Assembly (NCBI GenBank): GCA_029204225.1
Contig: CM055113.1
Coordinates: 33,257,011 to 33,321,010 of the forward strand
Direction: 5' to 3'
Source of the DNA: Diphasiastrum complanatum
Taxonomy: Eukaryota > Streptophyta > Lycopodiopsida > Lycopodiales > Lycopodiaceae
Length of the DNA stretch: 64,000 nucleotides
In this document: positions 1 to 11,863 of the stretch, in pieces
Position numbering within the stretch: the stretch's first letter is position 1
How the letters are laid out: the number at the start of each line of letters is the position of its first letter
Notes under the pieces: generated by a model
What the model was told of the DNA's origin: nothing
Seen by the model: only the letters and a program-made list of their open reading frames with translations
Database searches by the model: none
Position numbers and translations under genes: made by a program

Positions 1-310
1 GAGGCTTGTAGCCTCTCAAAGGCTCATACATTCAAATGTGGATAGCTTCTCACAAGCATCCAATGGAGGTGCAAAGTATTATGTATATTTTATAGATGAT
101 CATTCATGATATGCTTGGATTCATGGTTTTTCTACAAAAAGTTTGGTGTTTAATTCATTTGTAAAATTCAGAACTCTAGTATAAAATCAACTTAATACCA
201 AGAGTAAGGTATTAAAAAGTGATAATGGAGGAGAGTATAGCTCCAATAGAATGATACAGTTTTGTAATTCTAATGGCATAAAGAGGGAGTTATCTTGTCC
301 TTATACCCCT
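1..310 (+). pseudogene. Ty1-copia integrase core fragment
   Basis: Translation of the plus strand gives a copia-type integrase core broken by stop codons. Visible landmarks are FIDDHS, containing the first catalytic Asp neighbourhood, SDNGGEYSS with the second catalytic Asp, and GIKRELSCPYTPH, which in intact elements is followed by QQNGVAER. A TGA follows FIDDHS near position 110, so the copy is dead. The reading stops exactly where a CACTA-type terminus begins at 311, so the integrase seems to have been interrupted by that insertion. The remainder of this copia copy is not recognisable elsewhere in the window. Confidence 0.8.
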
Positions 311-945
311 CACTACAAGAAAAGGTGGCAAAAATTGCGGGAAAAAATGGCAAGAATTGCGGAAATTTCCGCAATTTTTGTCATTTTTTGCCAAAAAAAT
401 TGCGGAAACGGTTTCCGCAATTTTTTTGGCAAATCCGCAATTTTGGTCCCGCAATTTTTTTGGCTAATTTTTCGTAATTTTTATGGCTAAATTAACAATA
501 AAAAAAATTGCGGAAACCCACCCGCAATTTTTTGGCATAATAATTGCGGACTTATTTCCACAATTTGTTTCCGCAATTTGTTTGGCTGATATTTTTTGCC
601 CGATTTTTTGGGCAAAAATTGTCAAAAAAAAATTGCGGAAATTCATTTCCGCAAATTGTTGTGGCAAAAATTGCGGATATTTTTCCGCAATTTTTTGTGC
701 AAAAATCGCGAAAAAAATTACGAAAATTCATTTTCGTAATTTTTTTCAAAATAGTGTCAAAAATTTGCGAAAAATAAATTCGCAATAGAATATAAATTGC
801 GAATTTATTTTTCGCAATTTTTATACACTTTTGAAAAAAAAATTGCGGAAATGACTTTTCACAATTGTTTCGACAATTTTTGCCAAAAAAAATTGCGAAT
901 AAGTACCTGCAATTTGTTGGCTAAAATTGCAAAAAATATCACCGA
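311..945. mobile_element. CACTA (En/Spm) terminal region with subterminal repeats
   Basis: The stretch opens with CACTACAAGAAAA at 311-323, the usual terminal inverted repeat start of plant CACTA elements. It is followed by about 600 bp of densely reiterated TTGCGGAAA / TTTCCGCAATTTTT motifs in both orientations. CACTA elements carry such short subterminal repeats as transposase binding sites. The small ORFs here are by-products of the repeats. The opposite terminus (CTTGTAGTG) was not found nearby, so the right end is missing or diverged. Confidence 0.75.
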
Positions 946-961
946 CCCTAAACCCTAAACC
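946..961. repeat. Short telomere-type repeat (CCCTAAA)2
   Basis: Two head-to-tail CCCTAAAC units occur here, the Arabidopsis-type plant telomere repeat. Two units are too few for a fossil telomere, and AAACCCTAA also occurs as a telo-box promoter element. It sits just inside the CACTA subterminal repeats. Confidence 0.6.
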
Positions 962-986
962 TCGATAGCAAGTTCTTTACCTCAGA

Positions 987-1298
987 TAATGGCTAAGCTA
1001 AACATGACTGTCGTGGCGTCGGATCCTTCTCTATAGTTGCACACTACATGACATACGAAAAAGATTATGAAATTGTAAAAAAACTTATTTCTATCTCTCT
1101 AATGAGGTCCATACTTTTTATAAGGCTTTCACAATTTAGAGTATGACATCCCATGCATTGTCTTATGTCTCAAAGTACATGTGCAATAATTAGACTCTTA
1201 GAAAAAAGTGAGGTTAAATCTCTTTAACTGTAAATAACAGCTGAGCTGAACCCAACTGTTGTAGCATTGGATCCTCCTCTACATCAACATGATTCATG
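987..1298. repeat. Pair of ~65-bp diverged direct repeats
   Basis: The segments at about 987-1050 and 1235-1298 align by eye (TAAyrGCTrAGCTrAAC, then GyGGCryyGGATCCTyCTCTA). They lie downstream of the minus-strand CACTA gene and may be part of the element's 3' noncoding region. No function is visible. Confidence 0.5.
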
Positions 1299-1496
1299 AT
1301 CAAAACTGAAATAAGGAATATATCTCATTCTCTCTCTCTTTCTCATTCTCTCTTTCTCTCTCTTTGTCTCTCTCCCTCTCCCTCTCTTTATGTAAATAGC
1401 TAGGACCGTACCAAGTTTCAAAAGAAAGAGATGGAGAGAGAGAAAGAAGAAATGAGAAAGCGAACTAACCTGGGATAAACTTTTCATCATTTTCAT

Positions 1497-2490
1497 CTAT
1501 ATTTGTACAGTCTTTCGGAGTTCTTCCATTTCTTCACTTTGTCTCTCTATCTCCTTCCTCATTTCATCTACTTGGGAAGAATACTGCATCTCTTTTCTAT
1601 AGACACTTAGGCCTCTTACTCTCTTTCGTCCCCGACTATTTTCTTCTAAAATCTTCATTACTTTGTCATCGGGGTTTGTTCCTAACATATAATTAATTAA
1701 AATCTTTGTTCTACACAAAAAAAAAAACATAGCTAATCAAATTTACATGCAAAATCATACATATGTTCATCATTACATTTTATAAAATTAAATGTATTTA
1801 AACCATAATTTCAAAAAATATATGTTATTATATCTCATGCTGGGTGTTACCTTCAAAGTCTCAGCCACATGTCAGGATCCAACTCGTCTGCTTTTAGTTT
1901 GCCAAAACCTTTACTAGTATGAGCATCCACATAGATCTCGGCAACAGTTGGAGCCCTATTATTTTCTTGTGCCTAAAATTTGGCACTCAACAATAGACAA
2001 AAATAAATGACATCATGAAAAAAGAGGTTTCGCATATCGGAGTATACAAATGCAAGTTTTGTTGTATACACACATACCAGTCTCATATTGATGCCCACAT
2101 ATCTAGCTCGACCAGCATTCGACATCTTTTGTTGTTTTGATCTGCTGATTTCATTTTTGTTGACTCAATTTCTAAGCAAATTATTGTACACACATCAAGC
2201 AAATGAATAATAAGTTAGTAGTAAGATAAATAAATCATGCACTAACTAGAGATGACCAAGCATTCAAGTCAAATTTTGGTTTCAAAATACATAGATAAAA
2301 CAAAAAAGTGGAATACAATTTGAAAAGTTTTGCTTTTTAAGTATTGACGTAGAAGCTGCCATCTCTCCTTTTCCATCCACTCAGGACATTTTGGCGTTAA
2401 ATTTTCTGCCTCTACTTTATCAATGTCATTCTTGAGTCTTTGACTCAATGAACGAAAACTGGATGACAATTTGTCCTTGAAGTACTGTGA
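1497..2490 (-). pseudogene. CACTA accessory protein, Ptta/En/Spm Transposase_24-like
   Basis: Several minus-strand exon-like pieces line up with the plant Ptta/En/Spm transposase family (Pfam Transposase_24). From N to C: a stretch ending CPEWMEKERWQLLRQYLKS (about 2330-2400), a KNEISRSKQQKMSNAGRARY piece (about 2105-2165), a PTVAEIYVDAHTSKGFGKL piece (about 1890-1955), and a C-terminal coiled coil with VDEMRKEIERQSEEMEELRK (1500-1560). The order and spacing match the family: a tryptophan-rich block, a basic SxxR block, an EIY/THT block, then a coiled coil. The protein is thought to bind the subterminal repeats of CACTA elements, which fits the array at 311-945. Whether the introns still splice is unclear; I treat it as a relic. 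Confidence 0.65.
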
Positions 2491-2730
2491 TGAAAACTAG
2501 AAATCATATTCTGCCTGTGATATGAAATAAGTCTTTACTTTCTTACTCTATTCGCTACGTTTCTCTCTGTCTCTTACAGATCTCTGTATTCACATATTTC
2601 TCTTTCGTTATGATCCAGAGAGGATCGTTTATACCTCCACTATGTGGAGTTTACAAGATAGCTAAACGTCGAATCATATGACTAGTTAACGCTAATCAAC
2701 TAATTAGTTAGTCTCCGCCGTTGCTACTCG

Positions 2731-3010
2731 TTTCAGGTGGGCGTGAGGCCAGTTGAGCTGCCAGCTGGCAGCGCGAAAGATTTTTCTTCGTTTGATTCGT
2801 AATCTCTCATTTGCTTTCGTTCTTTTTGTTTCTTTTTGTACTTTTCGTTTTGCATCCCTTTTGCGGTTTGTGGTCCTTGAGGTGTGTTTGCGATTCGCAA
2901 ATCGTTTGTGCTTTGAGTCAAAGACACGTTGACTATCACGAATTATTCTCGTTCGACCTTCGTGTCTTGTTCGTGCTGCGACAAAGTTGCAGGAGCTCAC
3001 CATTTCTGAC
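2731..3010 (+). repeat. Direct repeat (copy 1) flanking gypsy gag-pro, LTR/leader-like
   Basis: This segment recurs at 5353-5620 with high similarity. Shared blocks include a GGGCGTGArGCC start, GCAAATCGTTTGT, TTCGTTCGACCTTCG and a CACCATTTCTGAC end. The two copies flank a gypsy gag-protease relic, as LTRs or an LTR plus leader would. Clean TG..CA ends and a primer-binding site were not seen, so the LTR boundaries are not proven. Confidence 0.65.
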
Positions 3011-3049
3011 AAAAATATGGCAGGCAATTATCCACTCTGGATCTCCTCG

Positions 3050-5250
3050 ATCTTGAGAAATTCGTCAACGTATCGATCGAGATAATCCACGAACCCGTTG
3101 ACATAGATCCACCCCCAATGGACAATCCTAGATCATTCGTATCCCATGCAGTCCGAAACTTCCCCAAGATCGACCTTTCGAGGTTTGATGCCAAGAGAGA
3201 TCCATGACGATTTCTTCATAACTACACTCAAGCGTGTAGGGCCTATGGAGATGACAGCCCGCAAGAGCTGTTAAGATATTTCAATCTACGCCTAACCAAT
3301 ACAACAAAAGATTGGTATTTCAATCTTGAGAAAAATGAATGAGATGATTGGAACATCTTACATGCAAAATACATCATAGGATTCAAAACTACCCGATTTC
3401 TCTCAGACTCATTCTTGCAATTAGGAAAAATCTGTATGGATAAAAAAAACGAGTCCCTACGCAACTATATTAAAAGATTCAAGAGATTGTGCGGTGGATG
3501 TGATCCTGATAGTGTCCTAGACCATAGCGTCCTAACATGGTTCATGGCAAGACTACCCAAGGGAATCAAGCAGCAAATGAAACAAAGAGACAAATACATG
3601 TCTTTTCAAGCAGCTTGCCATTAAGAGAGTCGACGAGAGTGAAAGCACTAGTTCAGACTCTGATAATTACGACCAAGAACAAAGATGCAGAAAGGAATGA
3701 AGGGCCAAACGTAAGGATAATGTACATGATAATGCTTTCGCCTCCACAACTAATAGCACTGATACCATTATATCCGCCATAGAAAGATTGCACACGTAGA
3801 GCAATGAGCAAATCAAAAAGCTCACCACTGACCTTACTGCGGTTGTGGATCAGCAGCTGAAGGGCTTGCAACCAAGACCTACCTTTACCTATCCAAGGAG
3901 AGAATCTACCTGGTGCCCACAGTGCTCTTGCAACCATACCGGAAATGAGTGCCCGCAGTTAGAGCAGCCCGCACGATAATGCCATATCTGTAATATAAGC
4001 AATCACGATACTAGATACTGTTGATACAATCTTAAAGACCAAGCATCTCGTCGACCAGCACCAAATCTCATCCCATTGGCACAATGACAATGTGCCTTGC
4101 CCCAACCGCCACCTAGATTGGCATTACCACCCATTCTCCCCATAACCCAAGGCTTAGTAGTGCAAAATCCACAACCAACTGCTCAGCAGGTAAACACACT
4201 GAAGAACCCTCCTACCACGAGGAGGAAGCACCGCATTCAGTCCCAGTGCATTTCATAGATGGAGACTTAATATTGATCTATGCCAACCAACTTAGAGTTA
4301 CGGGATTTAGAGCTCCCATTAAGTGTTATGGATGTGGAGAAAACCATAGGATTGCCGAGTGCCCTAACAAGCCACAAGGCGATTTTGTACCACTATGTCC
4401 CGATTGTAGGTACGGACACCCATACCTTACGTGTCCAATGAGAAAATAAAAACAAGGAGATGTCTCTGCCCCGCTGCACCTAATGAGTGTGGTAGGAGAA
4501 CCCAAGGCATCTAAGATGTCAGTATTCATCCATACTAGAGCCTTGAAATGAAGGAGAAAGAACCAACCAAATTTGCCACTAACGATCCTGCTAGTGAATC
4601 ATCCAATCTCTATACGTAGGTGAATACCCTAATCTCACAGTTGAGCAAGATAATTTTAGATGAATGAAAGAATGGGTGAAAGAAGCTCAAGCCCTAGACC
4701 AAGCCAGAGAGGCAACCCGAGAGCACAACCAACGTCCCGAAGGAGAGAACGATCAATGGCCAACCGCTTTCCCTCACTCCCTAGTGAATCTGAGATTACT
4801 ACAGTTCATCCATGAAACCGAATAGAATGCACACGAGCATTTTGGTCTAGAAGTTCATTTCCATAAGAAGGAGGCAAAAAAGGACCATACCACTGTCCTA
4901 GTCGATCTATTGAGAAGTGACGTCAAAATCCTCTTAGGCACCCTGCTCAAAATGCATCCGACCCTCTAGAAAGGATTGAAATCTTATATAGATGGACCAG
5001 AGGGCAGTGAGAAACTTGAAGCTCACCCTACCAATCCAGTGCCAGATGTAGAAGTAGAGGGATCACAACCAGTCCACCAAGTAGGGGTAGGATGGGAGAA
5101 AGATGCCAAGCATGTAACCATCGGAATCACGCACCGAGGATTTCCATAAGAATCAACCATAGTCGATGGAGGGCCAAGAGTGAATATCATCTCCTCCAAG
5201 CTTTATCACGAATGGGGACTTACTCACATGGTAAGCACTCCTTTTAAGAT
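3050..5250 (+). pseudogene. Ty3-gypsy gag-protease relic
   Basis: In shifting plus-strand frames the segment encodes a gypsy Gag. The retrotransposon-gag core starts near 3117 with NPRSFVSHAVRNFPKIDLSR and runs to about 3620 (NESLRNYIKRFKRL, then VLTWFMARLPKGIK). Two zinc knuckles of pattern CX2CX3HX4C follow, CYGCGENHRIAEC at about 4324-4362 and CPDCRYGHPYLTC at about 4396-4434. An aspartic-protease-like segment with VDGGPRVNIISS lies near 5160-5200; the canonical D-[ST/A]-G context is altered, with Pro after DGG. Many stops and frameshifts interrupt it. Reverse transcriptase, RNase H and integrase are absent before the second direct repeat begins at 5353, so this copy lost pol or was a non-autonomous derivative. 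Confidence 0.75.
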
Positions 5251-5352
5251 TTGATTAGCTGACTAATCCAGTGTGAACCATTAGGCGTACGTCTCTCTCT
5301 CTCTGTCTCAGTATTATAGAATTCTGATATTCAGATTCTATGTTATAGCTCA

Positions 5353-5620
5353 TTTCAGCTGGGCGTGAAGCCTAAGACTCCAAGCCTGTTGAGTTGCTAG
5401 CTGGCAAAGCGAAAGATTCTCCTTTGTTTCTTTCGTATCTTTTTGTTTTGCGTCCTTTTGCGGTTGTTGCGGTCCTGGAGGTATATTTACGATTCATGAA
5501 TGATTCGCAAATCGTTTGTCCTTCAAGTCAAGGGATGTTGACTTTCGCGAATTGTTCTTCGTTCGACCTTCGCTTCGTGTTCGTGTTGCGGCAAAGTTGC
5601 AGAAGTTCACCATTTCTGAC
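5353..5620 (+). repeat. Direct repeat (copy 2) flanking gypsy gag-pro
   Basis: This is the partner of 2731-3010, with the same block order and scattered substitutions and small indels. It begins about 100 bp after the protease-like motif, which leaves no space for pol. A CT-rich stretch precedes both copies. Confidence 0.65.
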
Positions 5621-5639
5621 ACAAGGAAGTGCACACCAA

Positions 5640-6130
5640 GGTAGCTTGAATCTGTTTTGTGCTAGATTTTGTAGTCTTGGACTTATCTAAATCTCCCCAA
5701 TCTTAAAGTGTCCTACTAGGTAGACGGTGGCCCAAAACATCACAAGCTCTTCACGACTGGGGACATAATCATATCATCCCTCGGAATCATGATTCTATAG
5801 TTAAGATTGATCCTGATACCTGGATCACAAAACCTACTGAAAAAAGGGCTATGGTTGCTAGCTCTGCTACTACTATCCATTCTAATGAGTCAAATGATGG
5901 ACGTCATTGGAGGAGAATTGTCATATGTGGCGATTCACAAACTGATGTAGTGAACTAGACCAAAGCCTTAGCTATGATTTATTGTCTTCAATTTGATGTA
6001 TCATATGTTGAACAACTGCCAAAGCGAAGGTCTACCATAGACGCATTCTCTGATGAAGACGATATCTCGATCAAGCGACTAACTGAAATCTAGTGAAGGC
6101 CATCAAGACTCTGTTTCGTTTTTTATGAGA
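5640..6130. other. Unassigned stretch
   Basis: There is no recognisable gene. A short plus-strand reading (RWRRIVICGDSQTDVV, followed by LPKRRSTIDAFSDED) is open for some distance but interrupted by stops and matches nothing I know. It lies between the gypsy relic and the copia relic and is probably transposon debris. Confidence 0.35.
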
Positions 6131-6132
6131 GC

Positions 6133-8780
6133 CTAGAGGCTATACCCCAAGAGCCACTGCAAGGAGTCTGCAGTGAGAAGAAGATAAAAGTTCTTCAGGT
6201 GTTCACCTTGGAGGAAGGTCGAGAATACGAGGATGAAGATTTCCTCTCTCGAATTGATTTGTGAGATTTCTTGATTATTTCTCATAATAATCAGATCATC
6301 AACATAAAGAGCAACCAAAGCAATCATATCATCAATCCATAAGACATAAATATTTGGATCGAAGTGTGTTCTCACCATCCCCTTTGAACAAAAGTAGGCA
6401 TCAATCCTACTATACCATGCATGTGGTGCCTTTTTGAGACCATAAAATGCTTTCAAGCGACACACTTTATGCTCTTGCCCTTTCATTACAAAGCCTTTGG
6501 ATTGTTCCATGAACACCTCTTCTTCCAACTCACCATTCTGGAAAAGCAAATTTCACATCCATCTGATGCAAAGGCCAACCAAAATGTGAAGTTAAAGCAA
6601 TAAGTAGACATGGAGTATTCCAGTTACATACTAGTGCAAAGGTCTCCTCATAGTTGATGCCTTTACTTTGTGCGTAACCCCTTGATCACCAATCTTGCCT
6701 TCTTCCTTGCTATACTTCCATCAAAATGGTACTTAGTCTTGTATACCCATTTGCAACCAATGGTTTCTTACCAAATGGTGATTCTATCAAGTCCCATGTG
6801 CTTTTCTTAGCAATTGACTCCATTGACCTAAATGTCATCATCCTTCACTTCATCATAAGTCGAAGGTTCTTTGCTTTGAATGATGCTAGATAAGAGAGCA
6901 TGATTTGCTTTATATCTATTAGGTTGTGTCTTCTCTCTCATTGATCTCCTTAGCTCTCCTTGGGTGGATGATTCAAGAAAGTTATCCATGTTGCGACTCT
7001 CCATCAATCTCTTAAACCATCTAGGGGGTTTGATTCCTGGAATGTATCCCATGGTACGTCTTTCTCCTTGCATTTGTCAACTGCAACTTCAATTCTCTTA
7101 GCACAAAATGGTTTATCCCTACCTCTCCAACCTGTCTTCCGAGGTTGAATAATGGTATCATGAGGTGCATCCATCTGTCCATCATCAGAAAATGTCAATA
7201 AATGGTCCATCATCAAGAGGAATTCTCACTGTACTATCTTGTCCATTTGATGTGTCCAACTTCTCAGCATCCTCATCTTTGTACATCTTAGATTCATAAA
7301 AGATAACATCACGGCTAACATGCATTTTGCTTCCAAGGATCAAAACATCTATAGCCCTTCACAAGATCATCATATTTTGAGAAGATGCACTTCACAACAT
7401 TTACACCAAGCTTACGTCTCTCTTCCTTAGAAATATATACAAAGGACTTACATTCAAAGATTTGTAAATGGTCCAGCGTTAGTTTATTCTTTGTGAACGT
7501 CTCTTCAGGTGTTATCGTCGGCACGACACTTCTATTTTGAAGATAGACTATAGTATTGCATGCTTCTGACCAATGGTCAAAATCTCTCTCAATGTTGCTT
7601 CCCATACACATAATTAGCAGATCATCTTCAAGTGGTCTTCCATCATAGTCAATCCCTTCACCATTTCCAGCTTTCTCATCAAACCAAGGCTTCCCAGGTC
7701 CAAATGACCAAGCCTTTTATGCCACAGTTTAATTTGCAATGGAATGGATGAGATAAGTCCATGTTGCCCCTTAACTGTAACATTCAACTTATACAATTTG
7801 GTCTTGGGCTCTCTTGTGCCATCTGCAATGACCTTAAACTTTTGGTTCATGTCCTTCACAAAGCAACAATCATGTGCAAACTCTACTTTCAACTTATGAT
7901 TAGTAATGACTCCAACTAAAAGTAGATTTTCTTCAAACTTGGCACATAAAGTACCTCCTTGATTGTTTTGCTTTTACCATCAGGAAACTAAATGAAAATT
8001 GTGCCTACCCCCTTGATCTTTCAGATTTCACCATTTGCTTGTCAAGTTGATGTTCCATTGTCTAGGTCCTTCAGGGTATTGAACTAGTCTTTGTTGCTCG
8101 GCATGTGCCTAGTGGCTCCCTAGACAATATACCAAGCTTGACCTTCCTGATTTGATTATAGTGTTGGTATGAAGATGCTAGAGTCTTCGACTTCACCATC
8201 GTCGACAATTTTGCCAGCTTGTTTTGGCCTTCCCTTGGCCGATTTTGCCAAGAATTTTCGGCATTCACTCTTTCAATGGCCCTTTTTGCCACAATAGAAG
8301 CACTTGCCTTTCTTCTTGGACTTGTTGCATGACCCTTCTTCCTCCTGCCCTTGGCAAACTACTATTTTTTTTTCTTCCCCTTGTCTTGCTTTTGGCGTGC
8401 CGCAAGTGCCTGATCATCAGTCTTTTGACAACAAGCTTTCACAATTTCTAGTCATTGCTCCTCCTACATCAAAATCCATGTGAGCTTGTCAAAAGTTGGT
8501 AATCTTTCTCTTGATGTTATCCCACTCACGAACATTTAATAAGGGTCAGCAATGCCACACAATGCAGTATGCACCAACTCGGCATCAGGTATGCACTCGC
8601 CTATGGAATGCAATTCGTCCCTTATTGTCTTTATTTTGGTCATAAGTTTGAAAGTGCTACCTTGATTCAAGTGTGTAAATGTGGGCTTCAACACTACAAA
8701 GCTATGATGTTTGGGTACAAACTTTTTGTAATAATAATTTTGAAAATGCACATCATCTTGGGCCCAATTATGCACTTGTT
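6133..8780 (-). pseudogene. Ty1-copia relic (gag to RT), integrase core deleted
   Basis: Reading the minus strand from 8780 to 6133 gives an ordered copia polyprotein in pieces. They are a Gag segment (TIRDELHSIGECIPDAELVH, about 8580-8680), a CX2CX4H zinc knuckle with a stop at the first variable residue (CFYCGKKGH, about 8270-8310), a GAG-pre-integrase domain (LWHKRLGHLDLGSLGLM, about 7690), the C-terminal integrase flank (TPEETFTKNKLTLDHL, about 7470), the linker, and reverse transcriptase with CRLKAFYGLKKAPHAWYSRI (about 6410) and the catalytic ALYVDDLII (about 6290). The DDE integrase core that should lie between the pre-integrase domain and the C-terminal flank is missing at about 7605-7620. 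Frameshifts and stops are frequent and no RNase H remains after RT. Inactive. Confidence 0.85.
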
Positions 8781-8990
8781 AGGAGTAAGTTCTACGGTAT
8801 GCATTATAGCATATACTATGATGAGTACTTATGCTCATACTTTTTTGGAAATGTACATCATCTTGTGCCCATGTTTGCATTAGCTAGGAGTAACTTGTAT
8901 CATACTTTTTGGAAATGTACATTATATTGTGCCCGTGTATGCATTAGCTAGGAGTAACTTCTAAGGTATCAAGTATTATCTCTACCATGA
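8745..8990. repeat. Three tandem imperfect repeats at the end of the copia relic
   Basis: The block TTTTGrAAATGyACATCATCTTG..GCCC..TGCAyTwGyTAGGAGTAAsTT occurs three times, starting near 8745, 8850 and 8912. The units vary in length, and the first overlaps the point where recognisable Gag coding sequence ends. It looks like a local amplification at the relic's edge. Confidence 0.6.
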
Positions 8991-8999
8991 CAAGTAGTT

Positions 9000-10460
9000 A
9001 TGTTCTTTTTTGTCTCTTGTATGTCTTCATACAAATGTTCACCTTGTTACAAAAGCCTAGGCCCCACATTTAAAGGCTTATAGTTTCACATGGAGTCGGG
9101 TGTAAGTCCAAAAGGCCCAAATACTCTACTTTGATTGGTGGAACCACTCCAAGAGGCTTTCCCCCCATTTCACAATGGGTGACAGTTACCCCTAGGTGGC
9201 ATTGAAAGGTGCCAACTTGGGGTAACTAATATACCAAGGGAATACCTTAGGCATCTTGGAGTATGAGGTGTAAGTGGTGGGCCCTTTCCCTATCCTCCAA
9301 TAAAAACATAAATACCTTATCTAGTTTGAATTCAAACATTAAATGCCTTGCCCTCCTTCACATGGAATGACGTGGAAGGACCTGGGCTTCCAAACTAAAC
9401 TGGGGGTTAAGTGCACATTTTTAAAGAGCCCTGGACTCTTTCATGTGAGCCACCCATAGCTTCACATGGGTATGACACTAAATGGGTATACGTGTATCTC
9501 TAGTGGATGTCTTACAACTTACTCTTAAGGTATTGTAGCATGAGGTGGTAGCTACTCTTTTGTATTAAGAAACCACCCTCTTAAAGGAACTCACTTGAAC
9601 ATGATTTGTTTTGGCCATCTTTTATATTACATAAGGGAAGGCTGTGGGGAACGGGAGCTCTACCGCTCTACCTTAGGCTGTTTTCACACAGAATGGTATG
9701 CAATAGCGATGCTGAGTCACACATATGTCCCATTTGTTCCCTTTTTTTCCGTCTTTCTTCATCCCCACTTCACACACAAATGTGCATAATGGGTCTCTTG
9801 GCTTGCATTTTAGGACCTTCTTAGCCCTTCATAACCTATTTTCCTTTCACAGAGATGCAATTCTATATTAGCCTTTCCAATTGAAAGTTTATTATTTCAA
9901 AAAACCTTGTAGCACTCTTCAGATTGAGTAAAATATTTAGTTTTGAAAGCTGTTTTGGATTTTCACCTTTTCACCCCAAAAGTATATACCAACCCTTCAA
10001 AACATAGGGTTGGTGGGCCTATGTTCTCTTTCCTCTATCCAATGTTCTCCCACCTAAAAATTCAAACCTCAAGCTCTCCCAAAAAATAGTGGTCCTACAA
10101 TAGTGGAGATACTAGGGGGTAGTGCCCGGTATCTTCACGTACCCCAAGTCAGCATTTTTTATGCCAAGTCGTCTACTACATGGGAACCTTTGTTGTCTTG
10201 TGTGAAATGGGGTAATGGCCTTCCGATCTTTTCTCTCCAATGAACATTGAGTTTATTGACAAATAGACATGCCTTAGGCCTGGGTGTGAAAACACCCTTA
10301 AAAGTAATAGGGCCTCGTTCATCGAGTGGATAGCCTAGGACTCTACTCTCAACCTATGCCCTCCTAGGTTGAAGCTCCCCTTTTGTTATGCCTTCTCCCT
10401 AATGCCAAGTGCTCAATTTCCCTTTGTATTTGAGTTGGACCTTAAATAGTAGAATAGTTT
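9000..10460. other. No gene recognised
   Basis: About 1.4 kb of moderately GC-balanced, non-coding-looking sequence. Short ORFs such as the one at 9595-9789 have no motif and no homologue I recognise. No terminal repeats or RNA genes were seen. Confidence 0.4.
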
Positions 10461-10469
10461 GTGCTCTGC

Positions 10470-10491
10470 CCCTCCTCCTCCTCCTCCTCCT

Positions 10492-10588
<97 letters not shown>
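10470..10588. repeat. Compound microsatellite (CTC)n-(TC)n
   Basis: A (CTC)8-like run passes into an uninterrupted CT tract of about 90 bp. The Ser-Leu and Arg-Glu ORFs in all frames here come from the repeat and are not genes. Confidence 0.95.
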
Positions 10589-10590
<2 letters not shown>

Positions 10591-10739
10591 CTTGTCAAAA
10601 TATCACAAGAGAGGAGAGCCACATTCCAAGTCTCTCGTTTCAAAAGTTGGACCACACCTTTCAAGCTCTCAACACTTGTCAAACAAAGTGATCAAAATAT
10701 CTCAAGAAGGTATTCCATATAATCAAACGTAAAAGAAGC

Positions 10740-11860
10740 AAACGAACCATTGGAATGATATTCATTTGACAAGAGTAAAAGAGTAAAAATAATAATTTTT
10801 GGAAAAGAATAAAATAAAAACCCAACTTATACCCATCTAAAAATTATAAACCTTCTATTTGTGCCCAAACTCAAGTAATAAAAATACTTTAACTTTTTCA
10901 AAACCATCATCACATCTTACCATATGATCCCAAAGCTAAAAATGATCAATGTACATATTGCTATCGTAAAGCACTCTCAAAAATATAGAAGTCTATCTTA
11001 GAATCTATTTACCTGGAAAAAACTGCCAGTTGTCTACACCGGACAGGGCCTTACACAAAAGAACATATATAAAATAAGAGGAACCTTACATATTCGTTAG
11101 ATCCCAATTGACATTCTTTTACCACTGAAGTACTTTACAGAATGTGATGTAATTTAGAAATGTTTTACCTCATATAAGAATTTAAAAAATGTAGATTGAA
11201 GCTACAATGAACCTCAAAAACAACAAATATGGTGAACTTTAAAAAGGACAGCTAAAGCTAAGCTTGAAAAATGCCCGAAAAACAAAGCAAAGCCTTCATC
11301 TCCAAAGTGATGGATCTCCATAACGTTCCTGTTCATTGCACTCAACAAAGCTTCTGCAAAAGCTATTCTCAAGAGTTAAAACAATGGGACGGGTAGGTTC
11401 TATATATTTTGGTAGATAGAATAAACTTTTTGAGAGTGCTTCACATTGAGGAAGGTCCCCTTCATTGGGGCCTTGGACTAGTCCCCTCATTCTGGGGCCT
11501 TTCTCAATTTAAAGTAAACATATAGTTTAAAATAATCACATGTCATAACAGAAAAGGGGAAACACTCTAATGCATTCATTGATAGAAGGCTTATAAGAAC
11601 ATTGAAGACAAACAAGTATAACATCAGAAGAGAAATTTTAAAATATTCTAGGATTAATAAGAGTGGAGCTTGTACTACAACTAAGAACACAACGTGATCT
11701 TATTATAAGCAAAAAGAAAAAATTATGCTCTTGCCATTGGGACTTCGCCAACTAATTGCGGCAAATAAAGAAGGGGAACAGGTGGCAAGTCAACTAACAT
11801 AGGGAGCTGAAAAGAAGCCGACCTACCCATCATCGCCCTTTGTAATATTAACAAGGCCTA
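10740..11860. other. No gene recognised
   Basis: AT-rich intergenic sequence. Small minus-strand ORFs at 11296-11690 carry no recognisable domain. Nothing could be supported here. Confidence 0.4.
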
Positions 11861-11863
11861 AGC

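Noticed and set aside
251-788. Overlapping ORFs rich in Asn, Cys, Gly and Phe
   Set aside because: They arise from the TTGCGGAAA subterminal repeats of the CACTA end in all frames.
9595-9824. Short plus-strand ORFs around 9.6-9.8 kb
   Set aside because: Two overlapping frames of similar length with no motif, no recognisable homologue and no gene-like context.
10409-10732. Ser-Leu and Arg-Glu rich ORFs
   Set aside because: They are translations of a CT microsatellite. The same applies at 22242-22674, 37040-37451, 49995-50276 and 53462-53741.
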